64,000 nucleotides of DNA from Berberis thunbergii (lineage: Eukaryota; Streptophyta; Magnoliopsida; Ranunculales; Berberidaceae), in the NCBI GenBank assembly GCA_003290165.1, contig QNQO01000606.1, positions 434,001 to 498,000 of the forward strand. The letters run 5' to 3'. Position 1 is the stretch's first letter. Each line of letters starts with the position of its first letter. The notes under the pieces were generated by a model. It did not search any database. It saw nothing but the letters and a program-made list of their open reading frames with translations, and had not been told where the DNA came from. Of the stretch, positions 13,001 to 25,000 are shown piece by piece. Made by a program: the position numbers and the translations under genes.

Positions 13001-16000
13001 AATTTAAAAATAAATAAGCATAAAAATGAGGTGGGGTATGGTTTCAGCATCCCGATCAAAGATTAATTGCATTATACACCGCATGCATACTAGATAGGAA
13101 TAGAGAACTTGAAACTCTTAGTTATGCAATAAACTAATGAAAATTTGTGTTGGAAACTGAATATGAAACATCACAACACTTCTAAGCCTTAAAAACAGCC
13201 AATTCAAGTTAAAATAGTGACTAAGAAGCTTGTAACATGTGAGGCCTGTGGATGCTTAAACCTGATGGAGTAAGAAACCAAAAGCAACAAGAGGATCCTT
13301 GACAGCCTCTAAATACACCTCAAACCAGATTTAAAGTCATTGATAGCCATAAAGGAAGTCGAGTATGTATGACCTGGATACTCCCCATTCCCCAGGACCA
13401 CTCAAGATTTATTTAACATATAAAGTATTGTACATTTTTTTTTTCGCAAGGCTACAGAGAGAGAACCCTCTTGATTGATTCTCCCATTCGGAAGTGGGAA
13501 ACATGGGCATTCCTTTCTCAGAAGTTTTCCAGTCAGGATGAAATTATGCATTAAGAGTTGGTATCAATACATGTTATCTAGGTTCTCCAGTTTCAACCTT
13601 TGTTGAGTCCATAGACTGTCAACTTTCTTCATTGGCTGTAAGACAGTTCTTTTAATTTATTTATTTATTATCATATTGCTTTCAGAAAAAGGAAACTAAA
13701 ACCCTTTGAATAAAGTACCAGACCTGGGATCATTCCATACATTGCTATAGAGGAACTTTGGAAGAACTAGAGTTGCATTTAGTAAAGATGTGATGACAAC
13801 AGCATTACATACCTGCAGGCATCAATAGTTCAAGTGATCAATGACGTTTGCTTGATAGCAATTGGAGAAAAAACAGATTAGGATGTGGTGGTCACTCATG
13901 TAACAACTTATTTACACATATAATATCAGTCAACCAATTAATTAATATACTTCCTTCCACTTATCCATTCTTTCTAATGAACATTAAAACATACTTCCAT
14001 TCCATTTCCTAAGGAGTTTCTGAACAAAATAATTTAAGGCTTCAGATACGTGTTTGATGCATCTCCTAAACATAAGAAAGTAACTCGTCGGAAAATTTAA
14101 TGTATTTATTTTAAAATACTATTTAATTTTTTCAATTCATTTGTTATTGTTTTTTAGGTAGGGGAGGGGAGAGCTTAAAACTTCAAATAATTAGTGAGGT
14201 ACTTTTCATTCTCTGTGGACATGTTATGTGCTGGTTCAAGGCTCTAAAATTAAGGGAAGAATGCTAAAAGAATACCGCTAGAGGCAGTGAGAGCATATTC
14301 AATGTTGGCTAAACTAAAAGATTTGGAAAAATGTATATTTTCTTTTTTTTGTGCCTTCATTATAAACAGGTAAGTAGTTTTCGTCGTTGTGCATCGGGAT
14401 GATAAGAACAATCAGGCCTCAAGATTTGAGGAATTTTTCAAATTAATCTAGTAATTTTGGTGCCTTCGTTATGAAATTCTCGCCTTGCAAAAAAGAAATA
14501 GCGGAGACTGTATCACATGAAATATTTGACAAGCCTATAATCAACAATTAGTTTCTCACAGTTTTGAACTGGGACCTACATAAGCTTCTTGGATATGTAC
14601 AACAATGTTTTTCAACTTTGATGATTTTTTTGTTGTCCTCAAAGGTAAAAAGTAGTTGAACTAGTGAACTATGTTGTCTAAAGCTCTGTCGCAGCAGCAT
14701 TGCGAGTCCTCTACTTTTTGAAATTGTCGCTCCGCTTCGAAAAATCCTCGCCTTAAAACTTTCTATGCTTCACGGTGCCGCAATGCAACACTTCGATGAG
14801 AGGCACGCCTCACTGGAGGTGGTAGAAACATGTTAATAATTTAAATTAATAATAACAACTAACAGTTTACTAATCCTTTATTAATTAAGTAATGTTTAAT
14901 ATAAATACAACTACCAAAACCAAATTGAGGAACAAATATCTTAAATCGACCGAGGAACCCAAGTGTAAACTCCACTTTTTCTTGATCGATCCATCAATCA
15001 GGTAATAAAGCTTCATTCTTCCTCCTCCACTCGAGTCTTCTTCATTTTCCTCCCCTATCTTCCTCAGCTCGATGACAATAAAGATGAGAATGATGTCATT
15101 GACTCAGGGGATGATGAGGATATTAGTTTAGAAATTTACTAGGTTTGGCCTTCCATTTAAAATGTAACATTCTATGAAAACTAACTATTTTGGTATTATT
15201 ATGAATTATCCACTTACTTGAATTGTGGTTTTTTATTAGTATTTGCTTATTTTGAATTAAATGAACATTTGAATGACTCACGAACTATATAAAAAACAAT
15301 AAAAATAAATAAAGATTGGTTTTGCCTCAACTTCATCGCAACTCCCGGGGCTCATGAAGCATTTGTTGGCGCTTCGCCCTGATTCACGCCCCAACCAACC
15401 TAGCTGATGAACTCCATGGCCCATGCTTTTACCAAGTCTTTTGCTGTAAAGACCAGAAATTTTTTTTTTATAAAACCTACAAACTCTTCAAGTTTTGTGC
15501 TTCAACCTTTTCTCAATAGCCATTTGAATGAATATGCTGGATATTCAAATTTCAGTTATATATTTCACTCCAAGAACTTTGGTGGTACATGTCACACTTT
15601 TGCAAGAGACTCAAATGGATGTTGGTAAAACCAAGTTTTTGTAGCTTTGAAACTGTATAATGATGAAAGATTTCTTTAGTGGATGTGGACAACAAAATGT
15701 GCATTATGATGATATCTTCTCTATTACAGTCATTATTTCATGTATCAAATACAATTTTTTGCAAAATAACTGTGTGTGGCTAGACAATCATCTCAAATGT
15801 CCAAGTTCCTGTTAAGCTATAAGCCCCAGCGACCCATGTGATCTCTCCATGTACATAGTGCAGACAATCTGGATAATGATGTTATTTCACTCTATTACAA
15901 CTTCTGCAAAGAATACTGGAAATTCAACCAAAAAAAACAACCCTATGCATGATTCTATCATTTTCATAGGATGATATTTGACCAGAGCCCAAGTGTTGTG

Positions 16001-19000
16001 ACAGGTGCTACACGTCAACTATGATCTCCCTAAAGTGAATCTCTTTGTTGTCAATAAATGGAAAATTTTCTTGGGAATAAATCAACTGAAATTTCAATAA
16101 AATTTTATCTAGAATTTTCTTTTAACAATAGAAAGGAAAATCCCAACAAAGCAAAAAACTAGGTTATTCCAAGGTTTGGCTAGAAGAAGTGTTTTCAGTT
16201 TATCAATCGTCGCTGCAATTACTTAAACCCACCCCCTCCAGTAAAAAAAATCATATGCCCAGTGAAATTCCAGTGAATCGTCTAAGTAATCTAAATTGTC
16301 TCATTGTCATAGATGAGCGTTTATCCAATGATGAACTTTGTCACAGAATGGGTCAATGAACAAAGGACGTTTCAAATAACGACAACCACTTCCCCGCTAG
16401 AAACCCTCTCCGTGACTTCCAAGAAGCGACAAACAACAACTGGAGAAACATGCGTAGAATTGGGTCAAGTCTGCACTGCCCTAACTCCCAACTCCGAGAA
16501 TTTATTGGGCCCCTGACCAGTTGCTCAAGTTGTAGTTAAATGGAAGACAAACCAACAAGGTCAACTGATTCAATTGTGTCTACAACTAGGAATTTTATCC
16601 AATTGTGTCTGTGAATCATCATGATTCAAGAAACAATAATCACAAAGTTACAAAGGCATCTACCACCTCCACTACAAGATGAAGTATCTTTCGGCCAACC
16701 AACAACATCTTCTTTACAAAGCAACCGCGTGCACCCACAGTGCCCGCACTTACAAAGTCAAAAGGTGAACAATTAAAGCATCTTTTCTCCACCAACTACA
16801 ATTATGCAAGCAACATGACAAAGCTTCTCCTTTCAGCTTTTCATGATTACAAAGGACAAATGTCCAACCACTCTCCACCTCATCTTCAAGAAGACGTATC
16901 CATTCTCTTTCAATTATTGTATCTTCATTTTCTTTTCTATTTAAGCAAGTGTGTATATCTGCATAAGGCAGAACTTATCTCCCATGTAATCCTTAGCTCT
17001 CACTCTTGTAAGATTCCCTCCTATATTTACTATTTTCAATAAAATGCATGCAATGTTTATCTTCACTGATCAAAGATCTAATCATGTTAGAACATCTCGT
17101 TATACTAGAATAAATCCTAGTATCGACACCGTTCTCTTGAATAGATTAAAGATAAAATGTTTTAATCTTTTTTAAATTTGTGTTCTATTGTTATGAACTA
17201 TTATCCTGGGTAGAAATTGATATCAGAGCCATGTTCAATTTTTCCGGGGGAAGTAGGTGTTGTGAGTCCTAGGTACTGTTTGTCAGCCGTTCGAAACCCT
17301 TTGTAAGTCGTTGGGTTAGCGAAGTTGTCGGGTTAGGTGGTCCCATGCCGGTGGTCCTAGTACAGTGTTCCTCATCCTCCAACCTCTCTGAAATTGTGAA
17401 AATGTCTTTGCTTTCAAAATTTACCCGAGCTTCTAGCTCTAGACAGAAGAGTCTAAATTTACAAAATAGAATGGAATGTAGAATTCCAAAAGTTGAACAA
17501 GATTTACAAAAATGATCAATCCCAGAAGTTCCTTACAAAAAGATTTATGAGATTTCAAAATCAATTTTTTTTCAAAAATCTAAAAATCTCATAGACATTG
17601 TCGAACAGACAGTGCCTCTTGATGGTTTTTTAGAATCAAAACAATTAATTTCTACAAACACTCTTGAATTCCTCAAAAATCAAGATTACAAGTATATCCA
17701 TATTGGTCTGATCCAAGTAGGAATTAAAGCTCTTACTAGGACAGGTCTTGACACTTGTGCTCTCATCGCTCTTCGCGATTGTCAGCACAATCGTTTCCAT
17801 GACTCTTTGCTTGGAATTGCAGAGTCTACCCTTGCTATGAGACCAGACTACTTCGATTGTTACCCCAATTTCTCAGGGTTTCTCAAGGATCCGAATGTCC
17901 TTGAAACACTAACCCTCAATATTCAGACCTCGGGTTTCAATGTGTTACCAGGATCTGAACCCCTTGCTCTCATTTACAAAATCACTTTCAAAGCCATGAA
18001 GACTCAATTGAGCCCGAAAGCTTTGATGGAGTCTAAAAAGGGTTATACAATCCTCTTTCAGGCTAACAAAGACAAAACTAGTGTTCTTGTTCCGAAAAGA
18101 ATACACTAGAATCAAGTTACACTCCCTGTAACCTGGCAAGTTCAATCAACCTCAAGAAGGCCTCCTCCTAGTCAGCTTAGTCAGATTATGACTCTTGAAG
18201 ACGGAACTGTTGAATTGCAGTTCTCTGAATCAAGGATAACTAGATTTTACAGCCTCTAGATTTCCAATCAGGACGTAGATCTGAATCATCATTCAGAACT
18301 GCTCCTACCCAAATCCCAAGAACTCATACTCCAGAAGTTCTCCCTCATTTAGATCTTGCTAACCTGAGATCTAATCCTTATCATCCACAAATCCCACAAC
18401 CAATTTACAATCCTCCTTCAGATCATCCTTCTGAAAGATCTCCAACTCGATCTGAGATGGGAGTCAGCTGAATGTTCTTTCTTCCAAATTCGTTTTAGAC
18501 AAACAAAAGGTCAAAGATGAATTCTCTCAAGATTACAATTCTGACAAAAGGAAAATATTTTATGCTCAAACTAAAGGATTAGTTTAGGTAAAATGTTTTA
18601 TCAATTTTGTGAAGATATCAAAGATCATATGTCATTTCTCGAATGGTATGAGTCTATTTATCTTTCCAAAATTAATGTTGTCAAAAATGCTTCTAAACCA
18701 TGGCATCTAAAAAATATTGTGGTTGAATCAGTTTTGCCTCCCTTAGAAGAAATTCACATACAAACCCAAGGACAGACCATCATAGGCTCTCCTCTCAAGG
18801 ATCCAATTTCCCTCTCGGATTCAAAGGGAATTGTCAAAATCATTGGGCAAAATAATTACACTAATGTTTTGCTAAATGAAATTGGTCAACAACTGAGTAG
18901 CTCCCTGTTCAGTTATCTTCCCCAACTCCCAATCCAAAACCAGTTACATATTTTAGTCCTACAATGATCAAACATGATGTTCTTTCAACCCCTCCTCAAA

Positions 19001-22000
19001 TCGTTGATGAGATCAATCGTAGACTTTCCGCTTTTAAAACTTTAAGTTGCACCTGTCTTGAAATATCCTTCATCATCCAAAAATCAAATAAATACTCTTT
19101 CTCATGCTAAATCTGATCTTTCCGAAGATGAACCAGACATTATGTTTGAAATGGACAGACTTCAATCTAAGGATAGATTTGAAACCAATCCAATTCATTC
19201 ATCTCGAACTCATCAGGCTACTAATCATTTGCCTACAACTAGGAATTTTTATCCTAGGCCAACCCTTCCTGATATGCAATATGAATAAAAACACCTTCAC
19301 ACATTCGGTTCCTTTTCTACGGGAAAAATCTATGAATGGAATATAGATAGTCTAACCGAAGAAAATATTATCGAATTAACGCAAAACATTGTCATGATGG
19401 CATCTGTTCATCGCAGTGAGCAAAAATCTGACCTAAGTATTGTTGGTGTTCTTATTGCTGGATTTGCAGGGCAATTAAAAGGATGGTGGGATAATTATCT
19501 CACTTCTACTGAACAGCAGGGTATCCTTCAAGCCATTAAAATTGATTACAATGGTCAGTCTATCAAATCTAAGAACGAAGAAAATATCTCTGATGCAATT
19601 GCAACATTGATTTTTGCCATTCTCAAACATTTTATAGGTAATCCTTCAAATTTTCAAAATAAATCTAGAGATCTTATAATCCTTAGATGCAAAACTTTTA
19701 GTCATTTCAAATGGTATAAGGATGTGTTCCTCAAGAAAGTTATGTTTCAAAATGAGGCTAACAATCCTTTCTGGAAAAGGAAATTTCTTTCAGGGTCACC
19801 TCCTGTGTTTCCAGATATTGTTCGTGATAAATTACAAAGTGAGTTCAATGGTGACATACCATTTGAAAAATTAACTTTCGGAGACTTGATTGCCAAGATC
19901 AATGAAGTTGCTTTGCAACTATGCAATGATCTTCGTCTCAAAGCCCAACTCAAAAAACAAAATATATCTGGTTCTAGAGAACTTAGATCATTCTGTCAGC
20001 AATATGGCTTTGAATCAATTCAAACCCCTCCTATCCAAACATCTAGACAAAAGTATCGGTTTCATCCAGCCCGAGCTTTTAAGTCCAATCGTCCTTATGG
20101 CTAAAACAACAAAAACAATATAACAATTACTATTCTAAGCCCAAAAGACATGGTACCCATAAGCCCAAACAATTTTCTAAACATAAAGGCCCTATGGTTC
20201 AAAAGCCTATTTGTTTTAAATGTGGTAAAGCCTGGTCATTATGCTAAAAACTGTAGAACAGCTCAAAAAATACATGAGCTTCCGGCTTCTGAGGACATCA
20301 AACAAATGTTTACTGCAATCCTGCTCAATTCTAATAATGAATCTAACTCATCTAATGACCTTCGAGTCTATCAAATGCGTTATGATTCAGATTCTTCTAA
20401 TCAAGGAGATTCTGATCAGGATCATTGTGCAAAAGCTTGTACCTGCAATGCTTTGCAATCCATTAATATGCTCTCCAAAACAAAAGAAACTAGTATTCTT
20501 TTAGATTTTGTTGATCGTATTAATGATCCTCAGCTCAAAACTGAGTATTTAACTCATTAAAAATACAATCACTCAAAAACCTGTTCCAGAGATTGTAAAT
20601 CCATTTTACAATTATAAAGAAATCATTAATAGATTTAGAGCTCCTTCTCAACACTCTGTCTATGTTCCTGATCTTCAAGCTGAAGTCAATATTATGAAAA
20701 AAGATATTGCTTAGCTCAAGCAAGGTCAAACTTGGCTTGAACAACAGTTGGTGAATCTCCAGATTCAACCTGCAAACTCTCTTCCTGATATTCCTTCATC
20801 TTCCAATCTTGTTGAACAAGGAACTAATCCTGCATTTCTTAATGAAATGAATACAATTACTTACCACAAATGGTATATTAATGTAACTTTGGTTATTAAC
20901 CAAAATTACAAAATCAATACCATTGTTCTTGTTGATTTAGGAGCTGATCTTAGTTGTATTGCTGAAGGATTAATTCCATCACAATTCTACCAAAAACCAC
21001 TCAACAACTGTTTACCAGTAACAGTCAATTGAGTGTTCAATACAAACTTGTTGGTGCTCACATTTGCCAAAATAAAATCTGTATCAAATAGGATTTTTTG
21101 TTAGTAAAGGACGACTCAAAAGATGATTTTGGGTACTCCCTTTTTGACAACAATTTATCCATTCAATGTTACAGATACAAGTATTTCTACCAAAATTCTT
21201 GGTGGTGACATCTTCTTCAAGTTTTTATGCAAAACTAAATTAGTTGAAATAAATTACTTTTTGTCTCAAAAACATCATATAAATTTTCTTAAAATTGAAA
21301 TTGCTTATCGTCGTGTTGATGATCAGTTCCAAGACACCCAATTACAATCCAGAATGGTTCATTTCAAAGAACAATTATCTTCAGAACTTTGTTCTAATCT
21401 TCCCAATGCTTTCTGGCATTGAAAGAATCATATGGTTAGACTACCATATGACCCTTCCTTTCGAGAATCCCAAATTCCTACAAAATCCCGACCCATACAG
21501 ATGAATGTTGAATTAATGGAATTTTGCAAATCTGAAATTCAAGATTTACTTTCAAAAAATTTAATTACTCCTTCCAAATCTCCGTGGAGTTGTTCAGTCT
21601 TTTACGTTCGCAAAGTTGATGAGCTTGAAAGAGGTACTCCTCATCTTGTTAGCAATTACAAACCCTTGAATAAGGTTCTTCAATGGATTAGGTATCATAT
21701 ACCTAACAGACATGATCTTATTAAGAGACTCCACTCGGCAAAAGTGTTCTCTAAATTTGATGTCAAATCTGTATTTTGGCAAATACAAATCCACCCTCGT
21801 GACCGTTACAAAACGGCAATCAATATTCCTTTTGGCCATTATGAATGGACAGTCATGTCATTTGGCCTCAAAAATGCCCCTAGTGAATTCCAAAATATCA
21901 TGAATGATATTTTTTCACCCTTTTCCCATTTTTCAATTGTGTATATCGATCTCATATTCTCCAATTCTCTTGATGATCATTGGAAACACTTGTATCAATT

Positions 22001-25000
22001 TTACAAACTCATCAAAGAAAATGATTTGGTTTTTTCTCCAACCAAAATTAATCTTTTCCAAACAAATGTCAGATTTTTAGGTCACAAAATTCATCATGGG
22101 ATGATCACTCCTATTTCTAGGGCAATTGATTTTGTTGATAAATTTATTGATGAAATCAAGGACAAAACCCAACTCCAACGTTTTTTAGGATCTTTAAATT
22201 ACGTTGCAGAGTTTTACAAAAATCTTCGTGTTTTAATTAAGCCCTTGTTTACAACACTTCAGTCTAACCCAAGCCCATGGACTGAAACCCATTCTCGAAT
22301 AGTTAGACAAGTTAAAGCCCAGGTCAAGAGTCTTCCTTGTCTAGGAATCTCAAATCCTGTAGCTTTCAAGATTGTTGAAATGGATGCGTCTAACTAGGGA
22401 TACGGTGGTATTCTTAAACAGCGCCCACCAGAGTCAACAAACACAATTAGTTTGATACCATTATGGTATTTGGAATTATGGCCAAATCAATTACTCAACA
22501 GTCAAAAAAGAAATTTTATCGATTGTTTTATGCATCATAAAATTTCAAGATGATTTATTTAATCAAAAGTTTATACTACGTGTTGATTGTAAATCTGCAA
22601 AAGAGATTTTAACCAAAGATGTTTTAAATCTTGTTTCCAAGTACTTTTGTCAACTTTTGATTTTAATATTGAATATATTAAAGGAGTTGATAATTCTCTT
22701 GCAGATTTTCTGACAAGAGAATTCTTACAAAAATGAGTTCTCAATCCTCTTCTTCCTCCAGACCCCCTCCTCCTCCAAAACCCCAAAGCCCAATACGCTA
22801 TGAAGCCTTCTGCTTCACAGCAAAAAACCCCTTTTTCTATGTTTTGTCCCTTACAAATCCTTATCAACCTTTGTCAGCTGCAGAAGAATCAAGCTCTACA
22901 ATGACAAGTTTTCAAAAGCCCCAAATTCCTCCTCCAAATCCTTATCTTACAAAACCTTGTGTGGATCCGATCATAAAGATCGAACCATGTTTTTATTCCC
23001 TTACAAAAGATCATCACTCCATTGAAAAAAATCTTTTGAATACAAGTGCCCTTTTTGAGAAACCTGATATCCTCAAAACACAAGAATTCTATGAGTTCAT
23101 ACTTGTCGACACTGACTCAGTAATGATCACTCATCACCATGATCATTCTCATCCTGAGAGGATTTCTCATTCCAAATGTCAAATCCTTGAGGTTTTGTCT
23201 GAAGCTGATTGGAAACAACACCCTCATTTCCATAAGAAGTTTTCGATCAATTACCTTCCCACTTCTTACAATTATCTGGATTACAAGCAAGCTTGGTCTA
23301 GAGCTTTCTTTATCTTTTCTCAGAACTGTGCTCATTCATGGTTCTTTCTTTTTTGCAAAAAATTCTACCAAAAGTATGTTCCTCTTTGGTTCCAACACTC
23401 CTAGTGGAATCATTTTGGTCCAATTCAAGAAATCTTGACAAGAGACTTCTTACAAAAATGAGTTCTCAATCCTCTTCTTCCTCCAGACCCCCTCCTCTTC
23501 CAAAACCCCAAACCAAAGCCCAATACGCTATGAAGCCTTCTGCTTCACAGCAAAAACCCCCTTTTTCTATGCTTTGTCCCTTACAAATCCTTATCAACCT
23601 TTGTCAACTGCAGAAGAATCAAGCTCTACAATGACAAGTTTTCAAAAGCCCCAAATTCCTCCTCCAAATCCTTATCTTACAAAACCTTGTGTGGATTCGA
23701 TCACAAAGATCGAACCATGTTTTTATTCCCTTACAAAAGATCATCACTCCATTGCAAAAAATCTTTTGAATACCAATGCCCTTTTTGAGAAACCTGATAT
23801 CCTCAAAACACAAGAATTCTATGAGTTCATACTAGTCGACACTGACTCAGTAATGATCACTCATCACCATGATCATTCTCATCCTGAGAGGATTTCTCAT
23901 TCCAAATGTCAAATCCTTGAGGTTTTGTCTGAAGCTGATTGGAAACAACACCCTCATTTCCATAAGAAGTTTTCGATCAATTACCTTCCCACTTCTTACA
24001 ATTATCTGGATTACAAGCAAGCTTGGTCTAGAGCTTTCTTTATCTTTTCTCAGAACTGTGCTCATTCATGGTTCTTTCTTTTTTGCAAAAAATTCTACCA
24101 AAAGTCTGTTCCTCTTTGGTTCCAACACTCCTAGTGGAATCATTTTGGTCCAATTCAAGAAATCTTGCCCCCTGCAGTCAATGAAGGTTGGCAAGTTTTT
24201 AAATCAAAGCTCAATCCACCAATTCCAGTACCCCAACAAGTATTGCCATTTTGGTTTTTTGTTAAGTTCAATCTCCCTTGGATTTGTTGCTGGGACTACA
24301 CCGTCACAGCCCTTACAACCCCAAGTCAATCGGCTCAGCCCCTCTCTGGTTCTGTCGCCGAATCAAAGTTAAATGGTGGTCCTCATTTGATCACTCCCAT
24401 GCTACAAAGGAAGCCGTCACTAGGTTCTTTTAAGGCAAAGATCAGTCTCCTGCTCAGCCTTTGGTGAATCCTATTCAAGTTCCTTCTGAAGCAAAACTTC
24501 TTCGACAGTTTATCAAGAAACAGCTTCAAGGAAAACCTACAAAAATTCAACTATTGGAAACTATGTCAAAAATCTGTGCAGAAGATTCAGATGAAGACGA
24601 TAAACCAATAGTTCCTCTCAATGAAGACGACTGTTATGGCATCTTTTCGCCACATGCACAAGTCTGGCCCTACAAAGAAAATTCAGGCGAACTCCCAAAC
24701 ATTAAATATCTAGGGGGCATCAAAGGATAATTCGGGCCATTGAGGTTGAATCCTCCAATTGGCCAAGAGAGATGAACCTATTAGACGTTGAACCTCCAAT
24801 CGACCAAAAGATGTGAAGTCGTGGCTCATAGATGTAAAAAGTGTAAATGGAGTAAAAAATGCCAAGCACCTATATTTAGAATTTCCCCACAAGAAATTGA
24901 TTTCCACAATCTTTCAGTTTTGACATTGTATGCATGTAAATTTATTGGGAATCTTTTTCTTCATGATCTGGTCTAATCCTTAGCACCTTTGTCGCCATGA

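Larger units (their letters stand above)
22711..24170 (+). repeat. 730-bp tandem duplication in the pararetroviral second ORF
   Basis: Two near-identical units, about 22711-23440 and 23441-24170, both starting at the ACAAGAGA..TTCTTACAAAAATGAG junction. Identity is very high, with scattered substitutions and one small indel near 23510. The duplication occurred within the downstream ORF, so that ORF starts twice. Confidence 0.92.

Noticed and set aside
22571..24065. Minus-strand open frames across the duplicated viral ORF
   Set aside because: They appear twice only because the DNA is duplicated; they are antisense shadows.
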